Positions 8,434-17,570 of a stretch of DNA of 64,000 nucleotides are shown here, piece by piece. The stretch is from CAVYTF01 sp963771435 (GTDB lineage: Bacteria; Bacteroidota; Bacteroidia; Chitinophagales; Chitinophagaceae): assembly GCA_963771435.1 (NCBI GenBank), contig CAVYTF010000008.1, forward strand, positions 124,001-188,000. Reading direction: 5' to 3'. The translations under genes were made by a program, and so were the position numbers. Positions within the stretch are counted from its first letter, which is position 1. Every line of letters begins with the position of its first letter. The notes under the pieces were generated by a model that made no database searches, was not told where the DNA came from, and saw only the letters and a list, made by a program, of their open reading frames with translations.

Positions 8434-10413
8434 TCATTTGGCCGCAACAAAATTACTCTGCCCGCACTGTAGCCACTTTAAATAGGCATCAACATCAGGC
8501 GTATAGCCAACAGGATTGTTAATAAGCCTTTCTTTATTGTCAAGAATAACGTAGAGGGGCTGCGTTTGCTGGCCAAAATTCTCTGACTCAAAAGTTGCCC
8601 ATTCATCACCCTCGTTTATAATGTCCTTTGAAACACCCGCGCTGGTGATGTAAGTAAAACGCTGTTGCACGGGTAGCCGTTTGCGGTCATCCACATAGAG
8701 CGAAACAAGAATAAAGTTTTGTTTGATGCAGGTATAAACCCGGGGATCAGACCATACATTTTCTTCCATTCTGCGACAGTTTACGCAGGCCCATCCTGTA
8801 AAGTCTATAAGCAAAGGCTTACCCTCTGTTTGCGACAATTGCAGGGCCTTGGCGTAATCATTTACCACATCTGCTTCCAAAGCACCACTGCTTATTTTAT
8901 AAATACTGTAGCTCAGTGGCGGAGGGAAACCACTTAGTAACTGGAGATCACTATGCCTATTATTTGTTCCTCCGGGGATGAAGTAAAAAGAGAACGTAGT
9001 GTTCGTTACACCAGGTATAAGGTAGATAGTAAACAGCAATGCAATAACACCAACGAATTTTCTTCCGGCAGTTATTTTCATGCCTTTATGATCATGGGGA
9101 AGGCGGATGATGCCAAACAAATAAAGCGTCAACGCAAATGAAATAATTATCCATATACCAATAAAGACCTCTCTTTTCAAAATGCCCCAGTGCATCACGA
9201 GGTCGGCGTTTGAAAAGAATTTGAATGCTAGCCCAAGTTCTACAAAAGCTAAGACCTTCTTTACCGTATCAAGCCAGCCGCCGGACTTCGGGAGGGACTT
9301 TAATAAGCTAGGGAAAATGGCAAACAACGCAAAAGGCAAGGCAAGCGCTAAGCCGAAACCGGCAAGCCCACTGGTAAGTTGCCACGCTCCTCCGCTGATG
9401 GAGCCCACCAGCAATGAACCAAGTATCGGCCCTGTGCAGGAGAAAGAAACGATGGCTAAAGTAAGCGCCATAAAGAAAATGCCGCCGATACTTGTGAGCC
9501 CGCTTTTAGCATCAGCCTTGCCTGCGATGGAAGAAGGAAGGGTGATATCAAAAAAACCAAAAAAAGAAATGGAGAAGAAAATAAAGATGGCGAAGAAAAT
9601 AATGTTGAGCCATGTATTAGTGGCAATATTATTAAATATCTCCGGCTGAACATTGCCAATGATGTGAAAAGGAACGCTCGCTAAAACATAGATAAGAAAA
9701 ATAAAGAAACCATAGAGCGCGCCATTTCTTATTGCATGCTTCCTGTTGGCAGAGCGCTTAGTAAAAAAAGAAACGGTGACGGGTATCATGGGGAAAACGC
9801 AGGGAGTGAGCAGCGCAATTAACCCACCTAAAAAGCCGAGAAAAAAAATTGACAAATACCCTTTGGAAGCAACATCATTTTTGCCGCCGCAATTGGCGAG
9901 AGGATGGTTGATATCAACAGTAGCCAGCTTTATTTGTTGCGGGCCGGCAGTAGCGTTTGCACCGCCTTCGAGGGGCACTTCAAATGAGCGATTAGCTGAC
10001 AGGAAATTATTCTTTTGCCCAATAAATGCATTGACAGTTCCTTTTAATTTGGCAGGAATAAAGCCAGTGATCTTCACCAGTTCATCTATCTTAAGAGAAT
10101 CTTTATAAATATTTATCTTCTTATTGTCAAAGGTGGCGTCAGTGAATATTGTTGCGGGCTTATTTAACCGAACAAGGCCAAAAGTTTTTGCATTCTCATA
10201 ATCAAAATTCAATGTGAGGGAGATAGAAGAATCAACGTCATCGTTGTTTCCATAGAGATACCAACCCGTTGGAATTTTTACAGCAGCCGTGACCTGGTAA
10301 ATATTATCCTTTATTTTTTTGGAAGTGAACTTCCATTGCAACAGACTATCCGCCTGCGAAAAAACATTGAAACATAAAAAAAAAGAAAAGAAAAAAAGCA
10401 GGAGTCTTTTCAT
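8434..10413 (-). CDS. dsbD: Thiol:disulfide interchange protein DsbD
   Basis: DsbD carries electrons from cytoplasmic thioredoxin across the membrane to reduce periplasmic disulfides. The 659-residue protein has a signal peptide (about 1-20), an N-terminal beta-sandwich domain, a membrane domain of about eight helices including LLTPCVFPMIPVT and SFSCTGPILGS (the redox Cys pair), and a C-terminal thioredoxin fold with the active site WACVNCRRM near residue 545. It follows a DsbD-N-like gene after about 9 bp on the same strand, so the two probably form an operon. Length and domain order are those of full DsbD. Confidence 0.95.
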   Translation of the reverse strand: MKRLLLFFFSFFLCFNVFSQADSLLQWKFTSKKIKDNIYQVTAAVKIPTGWYLYGNNDDVDSSISLTLNFDYENAKTFGLVRLNKPATIFTDATFDNKKINIYKDSLKIDELVKITGFIPAKLKGTVNAFIGQKNNFLSANRSFEVPLEGGANATAGPQQIKLATVDINHPLANCGGKNDVASKGYLSIFFLGFLGGLIALLTPCVFPMIPVTVSFFTKRSANRKHAIRNGALYGFFIFLIYVLASVPFHIIGNVQPEIFNNIATNTWLNIIFFAIFIFFSISFFGFFDITLPSSIAGKADAKSGLTSIGGIFFMALTLAIVSFSCTGPILGSLLVGSISGGAWQLTSGLAGFGLALALPFALFAIFPSLLKSLPKSGGWLDTVKKVLAFVELGLAFKFFSNADLVMHWGILKREVFIGIWIIISFALTLYLFGIIRLPHDHKGMKITAGRKFVGVIALLFTIYLIPGVTNTTFSFYFIPGGTNNRHSDLQLLSGFPPPLSYSIYKISSGALEADVVNDYAKALQLSQTEGKPLLIDFTGWACVNCRRMEENVWSDPRVYTCIKQNFILVSLYVDDRKRLPVQQRFTYITSAGVSKDIINEGDEWATFESENFGQQTQPLYVILDNKERLINNPVGYTPDVDAYLKWLQCGQSNFVAAK

Positions 10414-10422
10414 CGCATTGCT

Positions 10423-10875
10423 TTATTGAAGCTTTACTTCAAAAGGTACTTTGGTAGGCGGCAGGCACTGGCTGTCGTTGCAAACCATGTATTCCACCGT
10501 GCCGCTCAGGTTGGTCTTCACAGGCGCTTTTAGCGTGACCATTTGCACAAACTCAACCTTATCATAAAAATATTTTACATCAACCCCAAAACTTGCGTCG
10601 TGCACAACTTTTAATGCGCCTAGTTCTTGTATTTTGCCAGTCAGCGTTGCCAAAGGGTTTTTATTAAACGCAACTGTAGTAGGTATCGGGCCGCCGTTGG
10701 AAGTGGTTTGCGAATAAATATGCCAGGGCCTTGGCAAAGTGGCGGTGATATTTACCTGGTAAGAAGTGGCCGTTTTTTTCACCACAGCGTAACTCCATTG
10801 CACCGGGTTCTGAATTTGCGCAAATAATACGGCAGTGGTGAAAACTAAGGCGAGCGTAAAGAGAATTTTTTTCAT
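10423..10875 (-). CDS. Secreted DsbD N-terminal-domain-like protein
   Basis: A 150-residue protein with a clear signal peptide (MKKILFTLALVFTTAVLFAQ). The start at 10875 is preferred because it begins the signal peptide; an upstream in-frame ATG at 10905 would only add a charged leader. The mature part resembles the DsbD alpha domain: a hydrophobic PRPWHIYSQ segment and the Cys pair CNDSQCLPP near the C-terminus, which could swap thiols with DsbD. It lies just upstream of dsbD in the same direction. A role as thiol partner of DsbD is inferred from domain and context. Confidence 0.85.
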   Translation of the reverse strand: MKKILFTLALVFTTAVLFAQIQNPVQWSYAVVKKTATSYQVNITATLPRPWHIYSQTTSNGGPIPTTVAFNKNPLATLTGKIQELGALKVVHDASFGVDVKYFYDKVEFVQMVTLKAPVKTNLSGTVEYMVCNDSQCLPPTKVPFEVKLQ

Positions 10876-10924
10876 GTTTGATTTTATTTGACGAAACATA
10901 AGCACAAAGCTTACTGCAATATTG

Positions 10925-11584
10925 TTAGTTCAATCCCAAAATGGAAAATACTTTTATCCCGTCGATGTTGCCGAGCAGGGGGGATGTCGCGCGCTCCGGG
11001 TGAGGCATCAGGCCGAAAACATTTCCTTCTGCGTTGCGGATGCCGGCAATGTTCCTGATGGCGCTGTTGGGGTTGAAGGCCGCATCAACATTCCCTTTTT
11101 CATCGCAATAATAAAAGATCACCTGCCCGTTTTGTTCCAGCCCGTCCAATGTTTTTTCATCGGCATAAAACCTGCCGTCGCCGTGCGCCACGGGTATTTT
11201 CAACGGCGCCCCGTTGCCATTTTTCATAAAAATATTTTTAGAAACGAACTGCTGGTGGCCGTTTGCGAGCAGCACGCCGGGCAGCAGGTTGCTTTCGCAA
11301 AGGATCTGGAAACCGTTGCAAACGCCAAGCACTTTGCCGCCTTTGTTTGCGAACTCAATTACGCTTTGCATCATCGGGCTAAAGCGTGCGATCGCCCCGC
11401 AGCGGAGGTAATCGCCGTAAGAAAAACCGCCGGGCAACACAATGCAATCTTCCGTGGAAAACATGGTGAGGTCTTTGTCCTTATGCCAAAGCATGATGGC
11501 CTCCTTGTTGAGGTCGTTTTGCAGCGCGTCCTGCATGTCGCGGTCGCAGTTGGAGCCGGGGAAAACCACAATGCCGTATTTCAT
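10925..11584 (-). CDS. purQ: Phosphoribosylformylglycinamidine synthase subunit PurQ
   Basis: PurQ is the glutaminase subunit that supplies ammonia for FGAM synthesis in purine biosynthesis. The 219 residues have the class I amidotransferase layout: N-terminal VVFPGSNCDRD, GGFSYGDYLR, the nucleophile Cys in GVCNGFQIL, and the His-Glu pair in MPHPERA. The presence of a separate PurQ implies a small PurL (with PurS) or an additional large PurL elsewhere; neither is in the window. The gene is followed by the dsbD pair on the same strand after 49 bp. Its 5' side faces the double 21-bp array region. Confidence 0.96.
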   Translation of the reverse strand: MKYGIVVFPGSNCDRDMQDALQNDLNKEAIMLWHKDKDLTMFSTEDCIVLPGGFSYGDYLRCGAIARFSPMMQSVIEFANKGGKVLGVCNGFQILCESNLLPGVLLANGHQQFVSKNIFMKNGNGAPLKIPVAHGDGRFYADEKTLDGLEQNGQVIFYYCDEKGNVDAAFNPNSAIRNIAGIRNAEGNVFGLMPHPERATSPLLGNIDGIKVFSILGLN

Positions 11585-11674
11585 TTGCTGGAATTGAGCG
11601 GCAAAGATAAAAAGAATAATTCGCGGAAGGGAGTTGCGAAATGTTATTTGATGGAAGGCATGGCGGAGCCGATA

Positions 11675-11842
11675 AAAACAATAATTCCTTTGCCCGTTAT
11701 AAAAATTCCATGCAGCGTTATTGTTTTTCCTTTAATAGTTAATAAAATTCCAGTAAGCGTTATTAAATTGTGTATCATCGTTAGGAACGGGGAAGTGACA
11801 GTTGATAAAATTCCAATCATAGTTACTAAAATATTATTTAAC
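11675..11842. repeat. Tandem array, period 21 bp, about 8 units
   Basis: The word GTTA (or GTTG) recurs at 11696, 11717, 11738, 11759, 11780, 11801 and 11822, exactly every 21 bp, and several units share AAAATTCCA before it. Units are diverged but no indel breaks the register. It is the first of two arrays in the 567-bp gap between purQ and the XRE gene and shares no obvious sequence with the second. Confidence 0.85.
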
Positions 11843-11941
11843 TAAATAAAGCATCTGTCTGTATTTGTAATTATTCTTCTTGCTAAATATATTTTATTTA
11901 TGGAAATATGTATTAGTTTGATGGAAAAATTATAACTTTCA

Positions 11942-12088
11942 TTTCTAAAATTGTAACGACCACTTCCCTGGCTATAACTGTTGCTTCCAAAATTATGACT
12001 ATCGCCTCCCTGGTAATAACTGTCGCTTCCCCGGTAATAACTCTTGCTTCCCTAATAATAACTCCCGCCTCCAAAATAATAAATATCC
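11942..12088. repeat. Tandem array, period 21 bp, about 7 units
   Basis: CTTCC or CCTCC recurs at 11963, 11984, 12005, 12026, 12047 and 12068, every 21 bp, within units of the form AATAACTGTCGCTTCC. It ends about 60 bp before the start of the downstream XRE regulator, so it overlaps the likely promoter region of that gene. Confidence 0.85.
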
Positions 12089-12151
12089 ATTCGGGAATGA
12101 TGATGATGTATTTAAAAAGAATATATCTTTATGCTTAAATCAAATAAAGCC

Positions 12152-12508
12152 ATGCTAAAATTACATTTAGACCCCATTTTTAAGGCGCGGGGCATCGCAA
12201 AGCCTTATACTTTTTTGGTAAAAGCAGGCCTGACGTCTGCCACGGCCTATATGCTGCTGGAAGGCAAGAGCCGCAGCATTAAGCTGGATCATGTTGAGCT
12301 GCTTTGCCGACTTCTGGTGTGCGAACCGAACGACCTGATGGTTTGGACGCCGGATAAAGAAAGGAATTATGCGGCAAACCACCCGCTTTTTAAGCTGCGC
12401 GCGCAGGACGAAGGCAGTGGCTGGGAGGAAACGCTGGGTTCCCTGCCGTTTAAAGAGCTGCGGGAGCTGACGAAAAGTATTGCGGCAAAAAAAGAGGAGA
12501 AAAGCTGA
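12152..12508 (+). CDS. XRE/Cro-type helix-turn-helix regulator
   Basis: A 118-residue protein with an N-terminal helix-turn-helix of the Cro/CI type: LDPIFKARGIAKPYTFLVKAG, LTSATAYMLLEGKSRSIKLDHVELLCRLL and CEPNDLMVWTPD. The start at 12152 is chosen because a paralogue at 59.6-60.0 kb begins at the matching position (MLIFNLSPIFKAR); an in-frame ATG at 12131 adds seven residues. The C-terminal half (ETLGSLPFKELREL) has no known domain. A 21-bp array lies directly upstream. DNA binding is inferred from the family; the target is unknown, and autoregulation through the array is only a hypothesis. Confidence 0.85.
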   Translation: MLKLHLDPIFKARGIAKPYTFLVKAGLTSATAYMLLEGKSRSIKLDHVELLCRLLVCEPNDLMVWTPDKERNYAANHPLFKLRAQDEGSGWEETLGSLPFKELRELTKSIAAKKEEKS

Positions 12509-12536
12509 TCGGAGAATTAGCTTGTAGCGTTCCGGA

Positions 12537-13514
12537 TCATTTTACAGCGAACCAATTATTATAAACCACCACTGCCACGCTGCTCCAAAACAGGATGGCG
12601 GGTATAAAGTTCATGCGCGGGGATATAAAAATGAAAGAGACAAAAGCAGCAGCCGGAACTGTGCATAAAAGCAGTGCTTCCATACCTGCATCTTTTGTGA
12701 AAAAAACCACGGCTGCCTGCAACAGGAGCATAAATAGAAAAACCGACCAGTATTTGCGCACATGGATGATCATGCGCAGGATGTTTTTTTGCCAATAAAA
12801 GATGCCACCCACTATTAAAACCGATGCCGTTATAAAGGTGGTGACCAGCGCTATTTTGTTGCCCGGGTTTAAAATATGCAGTTGGAATTGCGGGAAATAA
12901 TATGCCCAGTTTTGTATGTTGCCGTATAAAAAAACAATGGCGAGCAGCCAATAAAAAGGGGTTATGATGCCCAGCAAAAGCACAAACCATTCGCTTATCC
13001 TGAACGGGCGCAAAATAGCTAATGCAAAAAACGCAGGTAACACCAGTGCAACCGTTGGGTGATAAAGCAAAATGGTGCACCCGGTTATTAGCCCCGTATT
13101 AAAAATGGAACCATTGGGTTGAGGCGCATTGTATAATTTAATGAAACGCAGCACGAGCCAGATGAGCAGGCTGTTGGCCAGAAGTGCAGGAGTGAGATTG
13201 TTCCATTCGGGCAAAAGGGCAGTGAGCAAAATATAAGACATTGCTGTGGTGAAGGCAGCTTTGGAAAACATGCGCGCATCGTTTAAAATATAATTGAGGC
13301 GAAGCGCCTGCACGACAACGATTGCGGGGTAAAGCAGTAAAATTGCTAAAGGCGGCAGTGCATAAAGGGGCTGCATTATTTCGTATAAAAGCCCTTCGCC
13401 CTTGACTGTCATCATTTGCGGCGCATGGATCAGAAAGTTTGCATGAAGTAGGGCGCTTAATGCAATAAGCCAGAATATGCCTGTTGTAGATTTTTCGCGA
13501 AAAAGTGATACCAC
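12537..13514 (-). CDS. DUF6427-like polytopic membrane protein
   Basis: A 325-residue integral membrane protein with about nine hydrophobic segments (for example PLAILLLYPAIVVVQAL and VLLLGIITPFYWLLAIVFLY). Its N-terminus (MVSLFREKS) and overall pattern resemble the DUF6427 proteins of Bacteroidota, whose function is unknown. It starts nine bases after the stop of the secreted-protein gene on the same strand, suggesting cotranscription. No catalytic motif is visible. The DUF assignment is from memory of the family and should be taken as probable. Confidence 0.75.
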   Translation of the reverse strand: MVSLFREKSTTGIFWLIALSALLHANFLIHAPQMMTVKGEGLLYEIMQPLYALPPLAILLLYPAIVVVQALRLNYILNDARMFSKAAFTTAMSYILLTALLPEWNNLTPALLANSLLIWLVLRFIKLYNAPQPNGSIFNTGLITGCTILLYHPTVALVLPAFFALAILRPFRISEWFVLLLGIITPFYWLLAIVFLYGNIQNWAYYFPQFQLHILNPGNKIALVTTFITASVLIVGGIFYWQKNILRMIIHVRKYWSVFLFMLLLQAAVVFFTKDAGMEALLLCTVPAAAFVSFIFISPRMNFIPAILFWSSVAVVVYNNWFAVK

Positions 13515-13523
13515 ATCATTAAA

Positions 13524-15059
13524 TTAAAAATCAACCTTTGCAAAGCAAATATAGCTTCTGTACGCGCACGGAATAAGCAATTCATGCGAACCGAGCTGTT
13601 TTGCGCGTTTGGGCATGAAGATGTAGTTGTTGTCGAGGTTGTGCAGGGTGGGGGTTGCATGAAGTTGCCCGTCGGGCGTGATGATCTGGTCTGATAATAA
13701 GTTTTCACGCCTTTCCATTTTGTTAAATATAAAATGGAGGTCGCTGCCGGTATTTAAAATGGTATAGCCCAGAAAATTATCGGTATTGTCGTCATACTGG
13801 GATTTATAGACCACATTTGACCAGTCTGTATTTATGGATGAATCAAAAGAAAGTACGACAACGTTCTCTGCATAATACCGAAGCATCTGGTACTGATTTG
13901 GGGAGGACAGATAGGGGTAAACCCCGGGATAATAGGAATAGTTATATCCATAGGGGCTAACGTAATAAGAGCCGGGGCTCATGTAAGGCGAATTGTAATA
14001 ATCCCAACGGTTCAGGGGGTTTCCGCGGGATGTGGAAGTTACCGATTCCGCAGCAAGGAGAAAGCCACCATCGTTATCCATGATGATGTTCTGTATATAA
14101 TAATCATCAAAAGCAGACTTCAGGCTTTCCCCCTGGCCTTTAGCCTCGTTGCGCAGGTCGTCGCTGAAAGCTAAATACCGCTGCGCTTTTGAAGAATCGC
14201 CATCCCTGCTCCATAAATTTGTATAAAGGCCATCTACATTTCCACGGCGGGCTTTGTTATAAAATGAAGCAATAAGATAATGCTTGTTTTTGTTGTCTAT
14301 TTTTATGGTGAGGTTATCCAGGTAAATACTGGAAAGCGTTAATGGATGATAAGCCACCGTTGAATCAAAAGTTTTTTTGGTAACAAGTGTAAGTTGGTTG
14401 ATGTTGTCGTTTTGAGCAACGGTTTGCGCCCGCACAAATACAATGCAGCCGTCATTATCCACTTCGAAATTATCTAAAAACTCATTGCGGCCGGGCATAG
14501 TAATGTTAGAACGGGTTTTACTTATAAGATTCAGGCTGGCATCAAACAATATATTTGTTAATCCATAATTGGAAACATCTTTACTGTTTATTTTAAAGAC
14601 ATCAATTTTCTGTTTGTCTTCACTATAGATGACATTATATATTTTATTGTTGGTGAGGAAACTTATAGTTGTGGTATCAAGTTGAAAGGGTTTACCAACC
14701 ATCTGCCCATTGGCATCAATTTTAGAGGCCATGCAATACACAATATCTTTTTTCTGATATTGGTAAATAAAATAGCAGAAATCTTTATAAACTACAAAGT
14801 CAGTATTGATCAATCTTTCAGGAATTAAGGGGATGTCAGTTTTAGTTACGAGTTTCATGTCATTATCATACACGCATATTTTGTAATGGCTGCCGTATGT
14901 TTTATACACCAGGTATTGACCGTTCATTTTACCAATGATATCAAAAGCTACTTCACGGGGTTCATCATTATCGGGTTGGCTGTAAATAATTTGTTGCGCA
15001 TTGGAATTTATAAAACACAGGAAAACTATAAAGCACAGGAGAAATGGTCTGAAAGACAT
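13524..15059 (-). CDS. Secreted protein of unknown function
   Basis: A 511-residue protein with a signal peptide (MSFRPFLLCFIVFLCFINSNA) and a soluble exported part. Repeated segments with aromatic and Asp/Asn-rich turns (DNDGCIVFVRAQT, DNDGGFLLAAESV) suggest a beta-propeller-like fold. A Tyr/Pro/Ser-rich, Tyr-Gly repeat stretch (around SPGSYYVSPYGYNYSYYPG) lies at about residues 358-390 and is probably a flexible loop. No C-terminal type IX sorting signal or lipobox is seen, so periplasmic location is likely. I do not recognise the family. Confidence 0.8.
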   Translation of the reverse strand: MSFRPFLLCFIVFLCFINSNAQQIIYSQPDNDEPREVAFDIIGKMNGQYLVYKTYGSHYKICVYDNDMKLVTKTDIPLIPERLINTDFVVYKDFCYFIYQYQKKDIVYCMASKIDANGQMVGKPFQLDTTTISFLTNNKIYNVIYSEDKQKIDVFKINSKDVSNYGLTNILFDASLNLISKTRSNITMPGRNEFLDNFEVDNDGCIVFVRAQTVAQNDNINQLTLVTKKTFDSTVAYHPLTLSSIYLDNLTIKIDNKNKHYLIASFYNKARRGNVDGLYTNLWSRDGDSSKAQRYLAFSDDLRNEAKGQGESLKSAFDDYYIQNIIMDNDGGFLLAAESVTSTSRGNPLNRWDYYNSPYMSPGSYYVSPYGYNYSYYPGVYPYLSSPNQYQMLRYYAENVVVLSFDSSINTDWSNVVYKSQYDDNTDNFLGYTILNTGSDLHFIFNKMERRENLLSDQIITPDGQLHATPTLHNLDNNYIFMPKRAKQLGSHELLIPCAYRSYICFAKVDF

Positions 15060-15165
15060 TTTAATATTATTTTTATAAACAAATGTAAAACTAAACTTTG
15101 TGCGAAGCCATAAAATTGAGTTATAATAACAACACTTATAAACTTATATTTAAAAGCTTAGAGCA

Positions 15166-15186
15166 ATTTTTTTGGCTATACATTTG
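15166..15186 (+). promoter_or_regulatory. Putative Bacteroidota-type promoter of kup
   Basis: TACATTTG at 15179-15186 fits the -7 consensus TAnnTTTG exactly. A run TTTTTTTGG lies about 10 bp upstream, close for a -33 box. The -7 box is only about 10-30 bp before the candidate kup starts, so the transcript would have a very short leader. Confidence 0.5.
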
Positions 15187-15194
15187 TTCTTTCT

Positions 15195-17192
15195 TTGGAA
15201 ATAACTTATCAGTCTGTGAGCAAGACCATTAATAGAGCTACCGCCGCCGGCCTTTTAGTAGCATTAGGAATTATTTATGGGGATATAGGAACTTCACCTC
15301 TATATGTGTTTGATGAAATAGTTAGAGGGAAAGTAATTAATGAAGTGCTCATCATTGGCAGCTTGTCCTGCATTATCTGGACACTTACCCTGCAAACAAC
15401 CATTAAATATGTGATCCTCACTTTGAAGGCAGATAACCGTGGGGAAGGGGGTATTTTTTCTTTATACGCATTGGTGCGCAGGCAGCGCAAGTGGTTGGTG
15501 CTTCCTGCAATGATCGGCGGTGCGGCACTTCTTGCAGATGGTATGATCACACCGCCTATCTCTGTCACCTCTGCCATTGAAGGCTTGAAGCAGATAAACC
15601 AGGTGCCATTTTTAAGGGACATCAGTCAAAATACCATTGTTATTATCGTATTGAGCATCCTTGCCATCTTATTTTTTTTACAACAGTTTGGTACTTTATC
15701 GATCGGCAAGTTATTCGGGCCAATTATGTTTATCTGGTTTGGCATGCTGGCGGTTCTTGGTTCAACACACTTAGTTGATTATCCATCCATATTTAAAGCG
15801 CTAAGCCCTCATTATGCTATTGCTTTATTAACTAAATATCCCAAAGGTTTCTGGATACTTGGTTCTGTATTTTTATGTACTACGGGCGCAGAAGCGTTAT
15901 ACTCTGACCTGGGGCACTGCGGGAGGGCGAACATAAGGTATTCATGGATATTTGTAAAGACATGCCTTCTTCTGAATTATATAGGGCAAGGCGCATTCTT
16001 ATTGCATTATTTTAACGGAAAGGTATTTGATACTGATACCCTGAAAGTTCTTTTCAGCCTTATGCCCGATTGGTTCAGGCTTATGGGTATTATTATTGCA
16101 ACTGCAGCGGCAATTATCGCAAGCCAGGCATTGATAAGCGGCTCTTTCACATTAATAAGCGAAAGTATGCGGCTTAATCTTTGGCCCAAGTTAAAAATTA
16201 ATTATCCCACGGAAGCCAAAGGCCAATTGTACATAGGCAGCATCAATGTTTTGTTACTTGTGGGCTGCTGCGGCATCGTTTTATTTTTCCGCAATTCTAC
16301 AAATATGGCGGCGGCGTATGGTTTGGCCATTACTTTATGCATGTTGTCAACGTCTATCCTGTTTGCGAATTTTCTTATCTCCCGGCGAACGAAACCTATC
16401 CTGGTCTATCTTTATTTAGCTGTTTATTTAACCATTGAGCTATCTTTCTTAATAGCTAATCTGCAGAAATTTCCACATGGTGGTTATGTTACGCTGCTTG
16501 TTGGCGGATGTTTATTCGTAGTGATGTATGTCTGGTTCAGAAGCCGCAAGATCAGGAACAGGTATGTAGAGTTTGTGCGGCTGGAGCATTATATCCCCAT
16601 GATCCAGGAACTGAGTACCGACAGGTCGGTACCGAAATATGCAACGCATCTTGTGTATCTTACCAGTGCTAATAACCCGCGTGAAATTGAGCACAAAATA
16701 ATTTACTCCATACTTACGAGGAAGCCAAAACGGGCAGATATTTATTGGTTTGTTCATGTAGACATTTTGGATGACCCTTATACCTGCGATTATGTGGTTA
16801 ACCACATAATTCCGAACGACATTATCCGCGTGGAATTCAGGCTCGGCTTCCGGGTTGAGCAGCGAATTAACCTGATGCTGCGCAGAGTGGTGGAGGACCT
16901 GGTGAGAAACAACGAAGTAAACATTACAAGTCGGTACGAAAGCCTTGAACGCAATAATATTGTAGGTGACTTTCAAGTGATCGTGCTTGAAAAATATTTG
17001 TCGAACGACAATGAGTTGCCGATCATAGAGCGAATGATCATGAAGCTGTACTTCTTTTTAAAGGAAATAAGCCTCAGCGAGGAGCGTGGCTTTGGACTTG
17101 ATCCGGGATTAGTTACGGTAGAAAAATTTCCTCTTATTGTTTCTTCTGTGATAAACACTCCTTTGCGCAGGGTGTTTACAGGGGAAAATTAA
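15195..17192 (+). CDS. kup: KUP-family potassium uptake protein
   Basis: A 665-residue K+/H+ symporter of the KUP/HAK/KT family. The N-terminus carries the family signature GIIYGDIGTSPLYVF, followed by about twelve membrane helices and a C-terminal cytoplasmic domain from about residue 450 onwards. No in-frame ATG exists: TTG at 15195 or GTG at 15216 (giving MSKTINRATAAG) must start translation; GTG is closer to family N-termini. The gene appears monocistronic, with a TAnnTTTG box just upstream and a 21-bp tandem array downstream. Confidence 0.95.
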   Translation: MEITYQSVSKTINRATAAGLLVALGIIYGDIGTSPLYVFDEIVRGKVINEVLIIGSLSCIIWTLTLQTTIKYVILTLKADNRGEGGIFSLYALVRRQRKWLVLPAMIGGAALLADGMITPPISVTSAIEGLKQINQVPFLRDISQNTIVIIVLSILAILFFLQQFGTLSIGKLFGPIMFIWFGMLAVLGSTHLVDYPSIFKALSPHYAIALLTKYPKGFWILGSVFLCTTGAEALYSDLGHCGRANIRYSWIFVKTCLLLNYIGQGAFLLHYFNGKVFDTDTLKVLFSLMPDWFRLMGIIIATAAAIIASQALISGSFTLISESMRLNLWPKLKINYPTEAKGQLYIGSINVLLLVGCCGIVLFFRNSTNMAAAYGLAITLCMLSTSILFANFLISRRTKPILVYLYLAVYLTIELSFLIANLQKFPHGGYVTLLVGGCLFVVMYVWFRSRKIRNRYVEFVRLEHYIPMIQELSTDRSVPKYATHLVYLTSANNPREIEHKIIYSILTRKPKRADIYWFVHVDILDDPYTCDYVVNHIIPNDIIRVEFRLGFRVEQRINLMLRRVVEDLVRNNEVNITSRYESLERNNIVGDFQVIVLEKYLSNDNELPIIERMIMKLYFFLKEISLSEERGFGLDPGLVTVEKFPLIVSSVINTPLRRVFTGEN

Positions 17193-17316
17193 ATGGTTAT
17201 CAGTGCGGAAATGCTTATCAGAAAATATAAAAGAATGTCCAATTACTTTTTATATAGCTTCTATTCCTCTTTAATTATAGCTTGAATACATCACTTTTTT
17301 ATCAGCAAATAAGTTG

Positions 17317-17568
17317 TTCTGATCAGTTCTTAAAATGTTCTGATCATCTTTTAACAAGGTCTAATTAGAACTAAAACAATTCTGATCATCTTTCAACAAA
17401 TCCTAATCAGAACTAAAACTATTCTGATCATCTTTAGATCATTTCTAATTAGAACCAGATCGTTTCTAACTATTTTAAAGTAATTTCTAATTAGAACCAA
17501 AAAGATTCTAATTATCTGCCAAAAGATTCTAATTAACTCATCGTAAGATCTGATCAGAACAGGAACTT
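17317..17568. repeat. Tandem array, period 21 bp, 12 units, with palindromic cores
   Basis: TTCT or a one-base variant occurs at 17317, 17338, 17359, 17380, 17401, 17422, 17443, 17464, 17485, 17506, 17527 and 17548, exactly every 21 bp. Many units contain TTCTGATCA or TTCTAATTAGAA; TTCTAATTAGAA and TTCTGATCAGAA are perfect palindromes. The array fills the gap between kup and yqgE, whose stops face each other, and reaches the yqgE stop codon. Confidence 0.9.
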
Positions 17569-17570
17569 TT

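Noticed and set aside
9182..9649. 155-codon frame antisense to dsbD
   Set aside because: Shadow of a strongly supported gene on the other strand.
10922..11845. A 307-codon + strand frame antisense to purQ
   Set aside because: purQ on the other strand has all catalytic motifs; the antisense frame is a shadow that extends through the 21-bp array.
17317..17568. CRISPR-like array
   Set aside because: Unit of 21 bp without distinct spacers of constant length, diverged units, and no cas genes in the window.
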